Source: Calothrix sp. NIES-4105 (GTDB lineage Bacteria; Cyanobacteriota; Cyanobacteriia; Cyanobacteriales; Nostocaceae). Taken from it: a stretch of 64,000 bases of DNA. Shown one piece after another: positions 18,065 through 28,100 of the stretch. The DNA is taken from positions 5,593,614 to 5,657,613 of the forward strand of contig NZ_AP018290.1 in assembly GCF_002368415.1 (NCBI RefSeq), read 5' to 3'. The translations under genes and the position numbers were made by a program. Each line of letters starts with the position of its first letter. Position 1 is the first letter of the stretch. Under the pieces are notes generated by a model, which was not told where the DNA came from, searched no databases, and was given only the letters and a program-made list of their open reading frames with translations.

Positions 18065-19495
18065 TTATTCTTCAGTTCCAGCTTGCAGCACTAATTCGGG
18101 TACTAATTCAGTTATCACTGATTCTTCTGCTGGTAAGGAAGAAATTTCTAAAGAAGCTATTTGACTTTGAGGGTCTGCGGCAGGTAGCCAACTTAAAAAT
18201 GGTAGCGGTAATAAAGTACTTAAATTAGTTATAATTACTAACAAAGGTAAGTTATCAAAATTACTTTCTGTAATTCCCATTAAGTACATTAAACCGGCGC
18301 CTAATTCGTTAGAAAGTAATCCTGCAAAGTTAGAAACGGACATTAGCAATGCGAATAAACTAGCTTCTACACCAGGAGGACATAATCTTGCTGAAAGTAC
18401 CAATAATGGCATGTAAGCAATTTCTCCCATAACGGTAAGAACTAAGCTATCTCCCAAACTAAACCAGTGGTCTTCAATACCTAACGCGCGGTTAGCATGG
18501 GTGACTAACAGCAGCATTGACATTCCCAATACTGTGGAGATAACCATAGTCCAACCAAAGATAACGCGGAACGGAATCGTTTTTAAGTAGCGCTGGAATA
18601 TCCACACCCCGAATAACGAAGCTATGCTTGTAACTAAACGCACTCTCCCCAAAAATTCAGGTTCAAAGTGAAGTTCGTTGGTACTAAAGAAGAAATATGC
18701 TGAACCCGCGCTAGGTGTGCATCGCCACAGAAATATAAAAGCTGCGGGAAGCCAGATTGCTTTTTGTGAAATTGCTTTGCGAAGTAGTACAAATTGATGC
18801 TTGGCATCAATCACATCCCCTGTAGGCTGATTTTTGTCTTGATTAACGGGAGACTCAGCAATTAACCACGCTATAGCTGAGACTAGGAGGGGAAAAGAAG
18901 CGGTAATGCAAAAAATTGTGCGGGTGCTGTAATGATGCAAAAGTATTCCGCTTAAGTAAGCAGTTACTAGCCCTCCAAATGCAGAAGTGCCCCAACATAG
19001 TGATTGTAACGACCCCGCAAACTCGTGAGATTCTTCACGTGCCCGCTCAACAACTAATGAGTCAGCAATTACATCGCTAACCGCAACTGAAAGCGAACCA
19101 AGTGCTATCGCAAGAGTAGCCGCTAACTGAGTGTGAACAGTTGTTGCTAACCACACCCAAGATATTGCCCCAAGTATTCCTGAAAGTATTAGGTAGGGAC
19201 GGCGCCTGAAGCCAAAAATCGGCAAACTATCAGAAATAAAGCCAAATAAAGGTTTAATTATCCAAGGTAAAGCGACAATCCCCATAAGTACCGAAACCTG
19301 CGCCGGACTAAGCCGCAGTTCATCTTTGAGGAAGAAGCTGACGGCAAGGCGCGCCAACCCCAAGATACCTTGGACAAAGTAGACAGTTAAAATCGCGATT
19401 AACTCAGCACTCGGTTCGTTGCCGAAGAAAATCCTTTCCTTAACTGAGTCTTTGACCTTGGACAAACCAGAGGAGGAAATCAGCATTGATAACAT
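18065..19495 (-). CDS. Folate/biopterin transporter (FBT/BT1 family, MFS)
   Basis: 476 residues with about twelve membrane helices. Family landmarks: YFVQGILGLARLAVSFFLKD at the first helix, LPWIIKPLFGFISDSLPIFG (about 95-115), FRRRPYLILSG, SDVIADSLVVERAR, and ELGAGLMYLMGITESNF. This layout matches the plant/cyanobacterial FBT group (Synechocystis slr0642 type), which moves folates or pterins across a membrane. Both termini are soluble and charged. It is followed by the carotenoid oxygenase on the same strand, 114 bp away, without evidence of an operon. Confidence 0.88.
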   Translation of the reverse strand: MLSMLISSSGLSKVKDSVKERIFFGNEPSAELIAILTVYFVQGILGLARLAVSFFLKDELRLSPAQVSVLMGIVALPWIIKPLFGFISDSLPIFGFRRRPYLILSGILGAISWVWLATTVHTQLAATLAIALGSLSVAVSDVIADSLVVERAREESHEFAGSLQSLCWGTSAFGGLVTAYLSGILLHHYSTRTIFCITASFPLLVSAIAWLIAESPVNQDKNQPTGDVIDAKHQFVLLRKAISQKAIWLPAAFIFLWRCTPSAGSAYFFFSTNELHFEPEFLGRVRLVTSIASLFGVWIFQRYLKTIPFRVIFGWTMVISTVLGMSMLLLVTHANRALGIEDHWFSLGDSLVLTVMGEIAYMPLLVLSARLCPPGVEASLFALLMSVSNFAGLLSNELGAGLMYLMGITESNFDNLPLLVIITNLSTLLPLPFLSWLPAADPQSQIASLEISSLPAEESVITELVPELVLQAGTEE

Positions 19496-19740
19496 TCATT
19501 AAGAAATGTGACTTTCCTATCATATCTAGTTTTTACAGATGAAAGTGTAGGGGCGCCCATTTGTTAAGAAACTTTAAATATTCTGTAGAAAGCTTACTGG
19601 TATTAAGGGACAAAGATTTTGGTACAGTGAAACTTCTACTGTACTAAAGCAACAAAATTATCCTTCTTGAGAATGAACTTTGAGAATAGAGGATTTGAGA
19701 ATAGGCGCCGCTTAGTTGAGATGTGGTGCCATTTAGTAAG

Positions 19741-19755
19741 GTGGGCAGTGCCCAC
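19741..19755. repeat. Palindromic repeat GTGGGCAGTGCCCAC, copy 3
   Basis: Same core as at 8011. It sits immediately upstream of the surviving end of a toxin gene, so the repeat may mark the break where the 5' part was lost. Confidence 0.85.
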
Positions 19756-19785
19756 CCTACCAACGTATCATTTTGCGCCAGGGCA

Positions 19786-19941
19786 ATGTTTTACGATCTT
19801 CAAGTAGAAGGCAAACTTTACCTGTATACCGAGTTTCAGCCATGTCAGAGTTGTAGTAGCGTTTTGCAGCAGTTCGAGGAAAAGTTTGGGCAAATAACTA
19901 TACAAGTTTTTTGGGATCACCCATTTCCACCTGATTTTTAA
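19786..19941 (+). pseudogene. C-terminal remnant of a polymorphic-toxin deaminase domain
   Basis: A 51-codon tail: FYDLQVEGKLYLYTEFQ, PCQSC, SSVLQQFEEKFGQITIQVF. In toxin deaminases of the nucleotide/nucleic-acid deaminase superfamily, the PCxxC motif holds the zinc cysteines and is followed by a helix and a final strand of just this kind (YTExxPCxSCxxVixqF). The first zinc ligand motif (H/C-A-E) and the whole delivery part are missing; a repeat lies just upstream. It must therefore be inactive. The family call rests on this short motif region only. The next gene starts 24 bp downstream, where an immunity gene would normally be. Confidence 0.6.
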
Positions 19942-19965
19942 AAATAAAGAGGTTAAAAATAAGCT

Positions 19966-20907
19966 ATGACTTTGGAATGGAGTGGTTTTACAAACAAAGA
20001 ATTATTATGCAGTATGCCTGACTCCTTACAGTGTGTACTGAAAAAAGTATTAAGGCAACACTACGAAGAACTCTACGAACCAAAAACTGAGCAGACTGCT
20101 TCACTGTCACATGCCATAAATGAAATTTTGCAACTATTTCAAGACAGCAACCAAAAATTAACTCACCTTCGTTATGTCTGGATGGGATTGATACTAGCTT
20201 TAGTTGTAGAGCCAACTATTAAGTATTATCAACCAAGTAGCTCAATTCCAACAAAGACAGTAGAGCTAACGAGTTTCTGGCTCATAGAAACTTCGGCAAA
20301 TATGTTGGAATCGAAAAAAGTTAGTACGTTTAATAGCAAATCTGAAATTGAGAGCCTAATTCTAGACATTAAAAACAATCAAAATTTTAGTGATAGTAGA
20401 TTAACAAGTCTTCAAATTTGGCAGGAAGCTTTAGATGTTTATAGTAACGCGATTAAAACACTTGATTTTAACGAATCGTTAGAAGCATTATTAGAAATTT
20501 TGGATAGCTGTCTAGAAGGCTATGCAATATTTCCAGGTTCATATGGAAGACGGGAATTATTTGATTGGTGGTTACTAGAAGTTGTTCCAGCAAGCTGGTA
20601 TTTACTACCTCCTATCTCTATTTATACAGTCAATAACATAGCAGAAGAAATGCTTGCCCTTAGTCAAATCAATATACTAGAACATCTTAGCAGTGCTATA
20701 TGGTCAAATGCAGAAAATTGCGAGCCTGTAAGAGTATTATTTAATTCGCTTCCAGGTGGAATTTACAACAATCTAATTATTCGTTCGGCATCGCACGCGC
20801 GGGTTGGTTGGGATGAAGCTTTTACTAAAATGGCAAAACAAAATGATGATATTTTGGTTGATGATGTCCGTACTACCAATTGGGATAATGTTGAGTGGGA
20901 ATGGTAG
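19966..20907 (+). CDS. Unknown protein, possible immunity protein beside the toxin remnant
   Basis: 313 residues, no family recognised. ATG 19966 is preceded by AAAGAGGTTAAAAATAAGCT, with an AGAGG ribosome site. It is helix-rich with many aromatic residues and no signal peptide. There is one moderately hydrophobic stretch (VWMGLILALVVEP, about 72-84) and a Trp-rich middle (LFDWWLLEVVPASWYLLPP). The position 24 bp behind a deaminase-toxin tail is the classic place for an immunity gene, but that is inference from context. The gene is intact although its neighbour is broken, as expected if immunity is kept after toxin loss. Confidence 0.55.
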   Translation: MTLEWSGFTNKELLCSMPDSLQCVLKKVLRQHYEELYEPKTEQTASLSHAINEILQLFQDSNQKLTHLRYVWMGLILALVVEPTIKYYQPSSSIPTKTVELTSFWLIETSANMLESKKVSTFNSKSEIESLILDIKNNQNFSDSRLTSLQIWQEALDVYSNAIKTLDFNESLEALLEILDSCLEGYAIFPGSYGRRELFDWWLLEVVPASWYLLPPISIYTVNNIAEEMLALSQINILEHLSSAIWSNAENCEPVRVLFNSLPGGIYNNLIIRSASHARVGWDEAFTKMAKQNDDILVDDVRTTNWDNVEWEW

Positions 20908-21007
20908 ATACAAAATACGTATCGGCATAAAATACTGAGAAATTGCAATCTTCTCGAATCGTTTGTCAAAATAAAGAATATGTATAACCTTATTTTTGTA
21001 CAAAACT

Positions 21008-21581
21008 ATGCTAAGTAATGTAGTCACGCGACGCTTTACGCTAGATGAATACCATCATTTAATTGCACTTGGCTTTTTCCATGAAGACGAACGTGTCGAA
21101 CTTATTCGCGGAGAACTGGTAGAGATGGCAGCAAAAGGAACACCACATACAACCTGCTGTAGTAATTTAATTCCAGAACTGGCGCCATTAGTTGCACGCA
21201 AAGCTGAGTTACGATGCCAAGACCCAATTACTTTACCTAACAGCAGCGAACCTGAACCTGATTTTGTAATTGCCCGTCTAGCACAAGACCATTATTTATC
21301 TGGACACCCTAGACCAGAAGATATATTTCTAGTGGTTGAAATTGCTGATTCATATGCACGATTACGACCGTGATGTCAAAATGCCTTTGTATGCTGAAGC
21401 TGGAATACCTCACTATTGGATATTCAATGTAGTTGCAAATCAACTAGAAGCATACAGCGAACCTTACCAAGATTCACAAAGTAACTTTGGTTATCGTTTT
21501 AAACGGATTTTTTTAGCAAATCAATCGGTTGACTTGCCACTACCGTCTTCTTCGCTCGATTTATCTTCTATTTTTCCTTAA
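21008..21581 (+). pseudogene. Frameshifted Uma2-family endonuclease gene
   Basis: The first part (21008-21373) gives MLSNVVTRRFTLDEYHHLIA, RGELVEM, PHTTCCSNL, EPEPDFVIAR and IFLVVEIADS, which are the N-terminal two thirds of a Uma2 (DUF820) PD-(D/E)XK nuclease. It then runs out of frame. The adjacent frame continues with YDRDVKMPLYAEAGIPHYWI to the normal C-terminus at 21581. A one-base indel near 21352-21362 joins them into about 190 residues, the usual size. ATG 21008 is preferred over the TTG at 20996. Catalytic D and E residues lie on the first piece and the lysine of DRDVK on the second, so neither piece should work alone. Confidence 0.8.
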
Positions 21582-21611
21582 CTCGCTTCTTAGCTAGCAC
21601 AGGCGCGACAC

Positions 21612-21929
21612 CTATGCTACTGCTTCCTGACTTAATAGTTGGTCGAGTTGACCTTGAGTGTCAAGTTTATACATATCATCACATCCGCCAATATGTTGAT
21701 TGTTTACAAAAATTTGCGGAACTGTCCGGCGCCCGTTTGCCCGTTCTGCCATTAATGCGCGTTTTTCTTCTGAACCGTCTATTTTATACTCGGTAAATTC
21801 GACACCTTTCCACCACAGTAGCATTTTGGCGCGGATACAATAAGGACAGGTTTGCCAGGTGTAAATTTCAACATTTGCTTTAATTTTTTCTGGATGGCGC
21901 CCAAGTAATGAATTTATCAAATTTTGCAT
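21612..21929 (-). CDS. grxC: Glutaredoxin 3 (dithiol, CPYC)
   Basis: 105 residues. Active site TCPYCIRAK (about 28-36), the cis-proline loop RRTVPQIF (about 67-74), and the glutathione-binding NQHIGGCDDMYKLD (about 77-90). It reduces disulfides and mixed glutathione disulfides in the cytoplasm. It has about 15 extra N-terminal residues (MQNLINSLLGRHPEK) compared with the E. coli protein, as in other cyanobacteria. A single gene, convergent with the Uma2 pseudogene. Confidence 0.93.
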   Translation of the reverse strand: MQNLINSLLGRHPEKIKANVEIYTWQTCPYCIRAKMLLWWKGVEFTEYKIDGSEEKRALMAERANGRRTVPQIFVNNQHIGGCDDMYKLDTQGQLDQLLSQEAVA

Positions 21930-22348
21930 GGCTTTAGTATAAACACTTAAGTAATGTTGCTAAAAGCTACCATTTAAATTGGGTACATAATAGATGGCGC
22001 CTAAACGCCTATCATATATTATAAGTTAAAATACTTATAATGCTTAAAGCCTTACAGGGTGATAAAAAATAATTATCTGAGAAAATCTAATTCTAGAGAT
22101 TTCGGCACCACAAAAATAAGGAAAAATGAAAACAATTTGTACGTGTAACGTAAAAATAACTACAATTGTATATAGTAGAACAAAAGTTTTAAAGTTCAAA
22201 TGTTCTTTATATGAATGGTGGTAAGACAAAAAAATTTATGAAGTCCGAGCAAAGACGTGTTTATTGGGTATCCGCCCTTTGGTAGACTTGAAAACTGATA
22301 CGGCTGTTGGAAACGACGCGAATTCAAGCAATTGAGAGGGCAGACTCT
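21930..22348. other. Gene-free leader region upstream of glpX
   Basis: About 420 bp, AT-rich, one GGCGCC at 21996, no gene. It presumably holds the divergent promoters of grxC and glpX, but I could not fix a -35/-10 pair. Confidence 0.4.
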
Positions 22349-23386
22349 GTGGAAAATACTCTTGGGTTAGAGATTATCGAAGTAGTTGAGCAAGCGGCTA
22401 TCGCTTCCTCGCGCTGGATGGGTAAGGGTGAAAAGAATACTGCTGACCAAGTAGCAGTAGAAGCAATGCGCGAACGCATGAACAAAATCTACATGCGCGG
22501 ACGTATTGTAATTGGGGAAGGAGAGCGTGACGAGGCGCCGATGCTTTATATCGGTGAGGAAGTCGGTATTTGTACCCGTGAGGATGCCAAAGATTATTGT
22601 AATCCGGATGAACTAGTTGAAATTGACATTGCTGTTGACCCATGTGAAGGTACTAACCTTGTTGCCTACGGTCAAAATGGCTCAATGGCTGTATTGGCAA
22701 TTTCAGAAAAAGGTGGTTTGTTTGCTGCTCCCGACTTCTATATGAAGAAGCTTGCTGCACCTCCACAAGCAAAAGGTCATGTAGATATCAATAAGTCTGC
22801 CACCGAAAACCTTAAAATTCTATCTGAATGTTTGAACCGTTCGGTCGAGGAATTAGTAGTGGTAGTAATGGACCGTCCGCGTCACAAAGAATTAATTCAG
22901 GAAATTCGCACCGCTGGCGCCAGAGTTCGACTCATCAGCGATGGTGACGTTTCTGCTGCTATTTCCTGCGGTTTTGCTGGAACCAACATCCACGCGCTTA
23001 TGGGCATCGGTGCGGCGCCTGAAGGTGTAATTTCTGCAGCTGCAATGCGTTGCTTGGGTGGACACTTCCAAGGACAGTTAATTTATGACCCAGAAGTTGT
23101 TCAAACTGGTTTAATTGGCGAAAGCAGAGAAGGTAATCTTGCCCGACTTCAGGAGATGGGTATTACCGACGGCGACCGGGTTTACGATACTAACGAGTTG
23201 GCTTCCGGTCAAAACGTATTGTTTGCCGCTTGCGGTATCACTCCTGGAGTCTTAATGGAAGGTGTTCGCTTCTTCCACGGTGGTGCTAGAACTCAAAGCT
23301 TAGTAATTTCCAGCCAGTCGAAAACCGCTCGCTTTGTCGATACCATCCACATGTTCGATAACCCACAGACAATTCAACTGCACTAA
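22349..23386 (+). CDS. glpX: Class II fructose-1,6-/sedoheptulose-1,7-bisphosphatase
   Basis: 345 residues from a GTG start giving [20 protein letters not shown], the N-terminus usual for cyanobacterial FBP/SBPase; the frame is open 14 codons further up to a TTG at 22307, which would add residues not seen in relatives. Motifs: the metal site [11 protein letters not shown] (about 58-68), [19 protein letters not shown] (about 96-114), and DRPRHKELI. It removes the 1-phosphate from fructose- and sedoheptulose-bisphosphate, an essential Calvin-cycle step in cyanobacteria. It stands before hemA on the same strand, but a large inverted repeat lies between them. Confidence 0.93.
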   Translation: MENTLGLEIIEVVEQAAIASSRWMGKGEKNTADQVAVEAMRERMNKIYMRGRIVIGEGERDEAPMLYIGEEVGICTREDAKDYCNPDELVEIDIAVDPCEGTNLVAYGQNGSMAVLAISEKGGLFAAPDFYMKKLAAPPQAKGHVDINKSATENLKILSECLNRSVEELVVVVMDRPRHKELIQEIRTAGARVRLISDGDVSAAISCGFAGTNIHALMGIGAAPEGVISAAAMRCLGGHFQGQLIYDPEVVQTGLIGESREGNLARLQEMGITDGDRVYDTNELASGQNVLFAACGITPGVLMEGVRFFHGGARTQSLVISSQSKTARFVDTIHMFDNPQTIQLH

Positions 23387-23395
23387 CAAAGTTAT

Positions 23396-23560
23396 GAGTG
23401 CTGAGTGCTGAGTGCTGAGTTAAGAGTTAAGAGTTGTTAATCATCTGAGTTATGAGGCAAAAGTTACAAGCTAATTTTTCGTGCCTCCTAACGCAGGCGC
23501 CTCTTAACTTATAACTCACAACGAGCGCACTCAGAACTCAGCACTTAGCACTCAGCACTT
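23396..23560. repeat. Facing arrays of the heptamer repeat (TGAGTGC / GCACTCA) between glpX and hemA
   Basis: GAGTGCTGAGTGCTGAGTGC at 23396 onward is followed by TTAAGAGTTAAGAG. About 100 bp later come the inverse CAGAACTCAGCACTTAGCAC and CTCAGCACTTT. The two arrays can pair into a long stem. The same heptamer occurs at 25071-25140, 25460-25537, 37391-37413, 38468-38496 and 38538-38566. It corresponds in style to the STRR-type heptamers of heterocystous cyanobacteria. Confidence 0.85.
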
Positions 23561-23596
23561 TCTTACAAAACATTGTTACAAATTACGATTTAGCAG

Positions 23597-24883
23597 ATGA
23601 ATATAGCAGTAGTAGGCTTAAGCCATAAAACCGCGACCGTTGAAGTCCGGGAAAAATTGAGTATTCCAGAACAATTGGTTGAAACTGCAATCGCACAACT
23701 TCTCAATTACCCTCACGTCGAAGAAGTTGCTGTTCTCAGTACCTGTAACCGTCTGGAAATTTATATTGTTGCTCATGAAACTGAACTTGGTATTCGCGAG
23801 GTTGTCCAGTTCCTTAGCGAACATAGTAAGTTATCGGTATCAGTGTTGCGACCGCACTTGTTTATGTTGCTTCATGAAGATGCTGTTATGCACTTGATGC
23901 GTGTTGCTGGTGGCTTAGACAGCTTGGTTCTTGGCGAAGGTCAAATTCTTGCACAAGTTAAAAATACCTATAAACTTGGGCAGCAGTATGATGGTGTAAA
24001 AACAATTTTGAATCGATTATTTAAACATTCAATTTCAGCCGGAAAACGGGTACGTTCTGAAACATCTATTGGTACTGGCGCCGTCTCTATTAGTTCGGCA
24101 GCAGTCGAGTTGGCGCACATTAAAGCCGCAAATCTTAACATTTCCCGCGTTGCAATCCTCGGCGCCGGGAAAATGTCGAAGTTACTTGTACAACATTTAG
24201 TATCTAAAGGCGTAGCATCCATCTCTATTGTTAATCGTTCGATGGCACGCGCGACTGAGTTAGCCCAGCAATTCCCAGGACAACCAATTAGAACTCACCT
24301 ACTGACGGACATGATGGCAGTAATTGCCGAAAGCGATATAGTATTTACCTCTACTTCGGCGACTGAACCAATACTAGACCGTGCCAAATTAGAAATGGTT
24401 TTAGAACCAAATCGTCGTTTGATGCTATTTGATATCTCAGTACCACGTAACGTCCACGTCGATGTTAATGAACTTACACATGTTCAAGCATTTAACGTTG
24501 ATGACTTAAAAGCAGTTGTCGCCCAAAACCAAGAAAGTCGTCGTAAAATGGCGCAAGAAGCTGAAGGATTGTTAGAACAAGAATCTGAAGCTTTTGATGT
24601 TTGGTGGCGCAGTTTAGAAACTGTTAGTACAATCAGCTGCCTGCGCTCCAAAATTGAATCTATCCGTGAGCAAGAATTGGAAAAAGCTTTGTCACGTCTA
24701 GGTTCTGAGTTTGGCGATAAGCATCAAGAAGTTATCGAGGCTTTAACGCGCGGTATCGTTAACAAAATTTTACATGACCCAATGGTACAATTACGCGCGC
24801 AACAAGATGTAGAAGCTCGCCGTAAATGTATGCAAACGCTCCAAATGCTCTTTAACCTTGATGTTGAAGAGCAGTTTAGTTGA
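23597..24883 (+). CDS. hemA: Glutamyl-tRNA reductase
   Basis: 428 residues. It reduces Glu-tRNA(Glu) to glutamate-1-semialdehyde with NADPH, the entry step to chlorophyll, haem and bilins. Visible: N-terminus [20 protein letters not shown], the catalytic cysteine in [11 protein letters not shown] (about 48-58), [17 protein letters not shown] (about 106-122), the Rossmann loop [11 protein letters not shown] (about 188-198), and the C-terminal dimerisation helix. Length is normal for cyanobacteria. The ATG follows ACGATTTAGCAG without a strong ribosome site. It ends in repeats and is not obviously cotranscribed with what follows. Confidence 0.95.
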   Translation: MNIAVVGLSHKTATVEVREKLSIPEQLVETAIAQLLNYPHVEEVAVLSTCNRLEIYIVAHETELGIREVVQFLSEHSKLSVSVLRPHLFMLLHEDAVMHLMRVAGGLDSLVLGEGQILAQVKNTYKLGQQYDGVKTILNRLFKHSISAGKRVRSETSIGTGAVSISSAAVELAHIKAANLNISRVAILGAGKMSKLLVQHLVSKGVASISIVNRSMARATELAQQFPGQPIRTHLLTDMMAVIAESDIVFTSTSATEPILDRAKLEMVLEPNRRLMLFDISVPRNVHVDVNELTHVQAFNVDDLKAVVAQNQESRRKMAQEAEGLLEQESEAFDVWWRSLETVSTISCLRSKIESIREQELEKALSRLGSEFGDKHQEVIEALTRGIVNKILHDPMVQLRAQQDVEARRKCMQTLQMLFNLDVEEQFS

Positions 24884-24916
24884 AAGTGCTGAGTGTTGAG
24901 CCAAGAGGCGCTCCGG

Positions 24917-24977
24917 GGCGGGTTTACCTATATCCTGGTAAATAATCGAAATTTAGGTGAACCCGCCCGTACAAGAG
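24917..24977. repeat. Palindromic repeat GGCGGGTTTACC...GGTGAACCCGCC, copy 1
   Basis: About 60 bp: GGGGCGGGTTTACCTATATC at the left, CTGGTAAATAATCGAAATTT in the middle, AGGTGAACCCGCCCGTACAA at the right. The reverse complement is nearly identical to 62633-62697. A relative with other internal sequence lies at 44573-44635. Confidence 0.85.
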
Positions 24978-25041
24978 GCGCGTCGGCGCGAATTTAAGAG
25001 TTTGGTTGTAAAATAAGGCTATTACTCCTAACTTATAACTT

Positions 25042-25140
25042 GTAGAGACGCGATTAAATCGCGTTTCCATACTCAGCACTCAGCACTCAGCACTCAGCAC
25101 TCAGCACTCAGCACTCAGCACTCAGCACTCAGCACTCATC
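25042..25140. repeat. Composite repeat: GTAGAGACGCGAT palindrome plus nine to ten ACTCAGC heptamers
   Basis: The palindrome occupies 25042-25070 and the heptamer array 25071-25140, ending 11 bp before the start codon of the UPF0182 gene. The same composite, palindrome then heptamers, appears again inside that gene at 25431-25537. Confidence 0.88.
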
Positions 25141-25151
25141 ACTTTTAAAAA

Positions 25152-28100
25152 ATGTTCCGCCGATTTTGGAACCGCCCTAATCTGGTTATAATACTGCTAC
25201 TAGGTGTGTGGCTAGTTTTTGACTTGGTTTCCCATCTGGAAGCTGAAATTTTGTGGTTTCACGAAGTTGGATATTCAGAAGTTTTCCGGTTACGGTTGAA
25301 TACGCAGTTATTGCTTTGGTGCGCTGGATTTTTTACCGCAGCTAGCTTTTTGCTTGCTAATTTAACTATTGCCAAGCGGTTAAGCTACCAAGTATCTGGA
25401 CAAAAAGAGAAAAACCCTCAAAACTCACTCGGTACAGACGCGATAAATCGCATCTCTACTCAGCACTCAGCACTCAACACTCAGCACTCAACACTCAGCA
25501 CTCAACACTCAGCACTCAACACTCAGCACTCAGCACTAAACTTACGTTTTCTTCTACCAGCAGTAATTTGTTTAAGCGTTTGCGCTGGGATTATATTTGC
25601 TTATTATGCTCAGGAAACGCTTAATATTTGGCATCTCCCTATAGAAGTACCAAAGCAATTTCAACTAGTTTTTCCTTTATTTAAGGGAATACAAATATCA
25701 ATATCGATTTTGCAAGTTGGTTTGCTAGTTGGAATAACATTGCTAATTTTAATTTTCCATTTTTCTAGTTTGCTTGTTTTGGGATTATTTCAAAGCTTGC
25801 TACTAGGGTTTTTGTTTCTGGCAAACTGGGATAAGTTTTTACAGTTTTTTCACTTCACTCATTTTAATCTAACTGAACCTCTTTTTGGACGAGATATCGG
25901 CTTTTACGTTTTTTCGCTACCAATTTGGCAAATTATAGAATTATTTTTTTTAGGTATATTTTTATATAATATTGTCGCTGTATCACTTATCTATCTACGT
26001 TCGGCTAATAGTCTTAGTGAAGGACGGTTTCCAGGTTTTTCTATATGGCAATCTCTCCATCTTAATATTTTAGCTTCCCTCTCTATGTTTGCTGTGGCTT
26101 TACAGTATTGGTTACTGCGCTATTGGCTGCTTTTAGATAAACATGGAGTTAACTTCGGCGCCAGTTATACAGATTCAGCTTTCAAGTTGCCAATTTACAC
26201 TGTATTGAGTTGGTCGGCTTTTTTGATTGCTGTTTACCTATTGCTGCTAGTTTTTGTGTTATACCGAGTCGCGCGACGAGCAAAAAGACAAAACCTTCAT
26301 AAGTATAGAAAAGAAGATAAGAAGCTAAGGGAGTTGCCTTATGGGCGTAATTTAGTTTATACACTTACTGCTTTTAGCATAATTGCTGTTTTAACAGGGG
26401 AACTCATCCCAACGCTCGTACAACGTTTGTTAGTTCAACCTAATGAATTAACGCAAGAACGTCCTTATATACAACGAACTATTGCCCTAACTCGACAAGC
26501 ATTTAATTTAGACGATATTGAAGAACAAAATTTTGCTCCACAAGGAACATTAACTGCTGCTGACTTAAAACAAAATGATTTAACAATTCGTAATATTAGA
26601 CTTTGGGATACAAACCCGTTATTGGACGCAAATCGTCAGCTACAACAAATTCGACCTTATTACAACTTTCCTAGTGCTGATATTGACCGTTACACTTTAA
26701 GGACAGATGTAGGAAATTCTGAAAGTGAAAAACAGCAAACAATTATTGCCGCACGTGAATTAGATTCGACTGCATTACCTGAACAAGCAAAAACCTGGAT
26801 AAATCAACATTTAATTTATACGCATGGCTATGGTTTTACACTTAGTCCAGTCAATATTGTTGGTGCGGGTGGTTTACCAGAGTACTATGTAAAAGATATT
26901 GGTGTTGAGTCAGGAAATAGACAAGGTTCTTTGCAGTTATCGGATGAAAATATTCGAGTTAGTATTCCGATTGGAAGACCGCGCATTTACTACGGGGAAA
27001 TAACTAATAACTATGTAATGACGGGCACAAAAACTCAAGAGTTAGATTACCCAAGTGGCAACGATAATTTTTATAACGTTTATGATGGACGCGGGGGAGT
27101 TCCAATTGGTCAGTTTTGGAAGAGATTGATATTTGCTGAGTATCTTAAAGATTGGCAAATGCTCTTGACTCGTAACTTCACGCCACAAACCAAGTTGCTG
27201 TTTCGCCGCAATATTATGGAGCGAGTCAAAGAAATTGCCCCATTTTTACACTATGATAGTGACTCTTATTTAGTCGCGGCAGACGGTGGCGCCACTACTT
27301 CATTAGGGGAAGAAATTCATCTTTACTGGATTATTGACGCTTATACAACAAGTAATACCTATCCTTACTCTGACCCAGGTAAGCATGAATTTAACTATAT
27401 TCGGAATTCAGTCAAAGTTATTGTTGATACTTATAATGGAAGCGTCAATTTCTATGTAGCTGATAAAAGCGACCCAATTATTACAACGCTTACGAAAGTC
27501 TTCCCAAGCTTGTTTAAACCACTCTCAGCAATGAGTAGTTCACTTGTAAGTCATTTACGCTACCCAGTAGACTTATTTAATGTCAAAACCGAACGTTTGC
27601 TCACATACCATATGACTGACCCGCAGGTTTTCTATAATCGTGAAGACCTATGGCAAATACCGAATGAAATTTATGGTACTAAACCCCGTACCGTCGAACC
27701 TTACTACTTAATTACTAAGCTACCAACAGCTAAAAGCGAAGAATTTATCCTACTGCTGCCATTTACACCCACTCAACGTCCAAATTTGATTGCTTGGCTA
27801 GCTGCACGTTCAGATGGCAACGAATACGGCAAGTTACTTCTATATAAATTTCCTAAACAGCAACTCGTTTACGGACAAGAACAAATCGACGCATTAATCA
27901 ATCAAGACCCTGTGATTTCGCAGCAGATCACTTTATGGAATCGTGAGGGATCGCGAGTTATCCAAGGCAATTTGCTAATAATTCCTATCGAGCAATCGCT
28001 ATTGTACGTTGAACCTATTTATCTCGAAGCCGAACAAAACAGCGTCCCAACTTTAGTTAGAGTCGTTGTTGCCTACCAAAACCGCATTGTTATGGCGCCA

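Noticed and set aside
25071-25140. Regular tandem units suggesting a CRISPR array
   Set aside because: The units are contiguous heptamers with no spacers of 30-40 bp; no cas gene is near.
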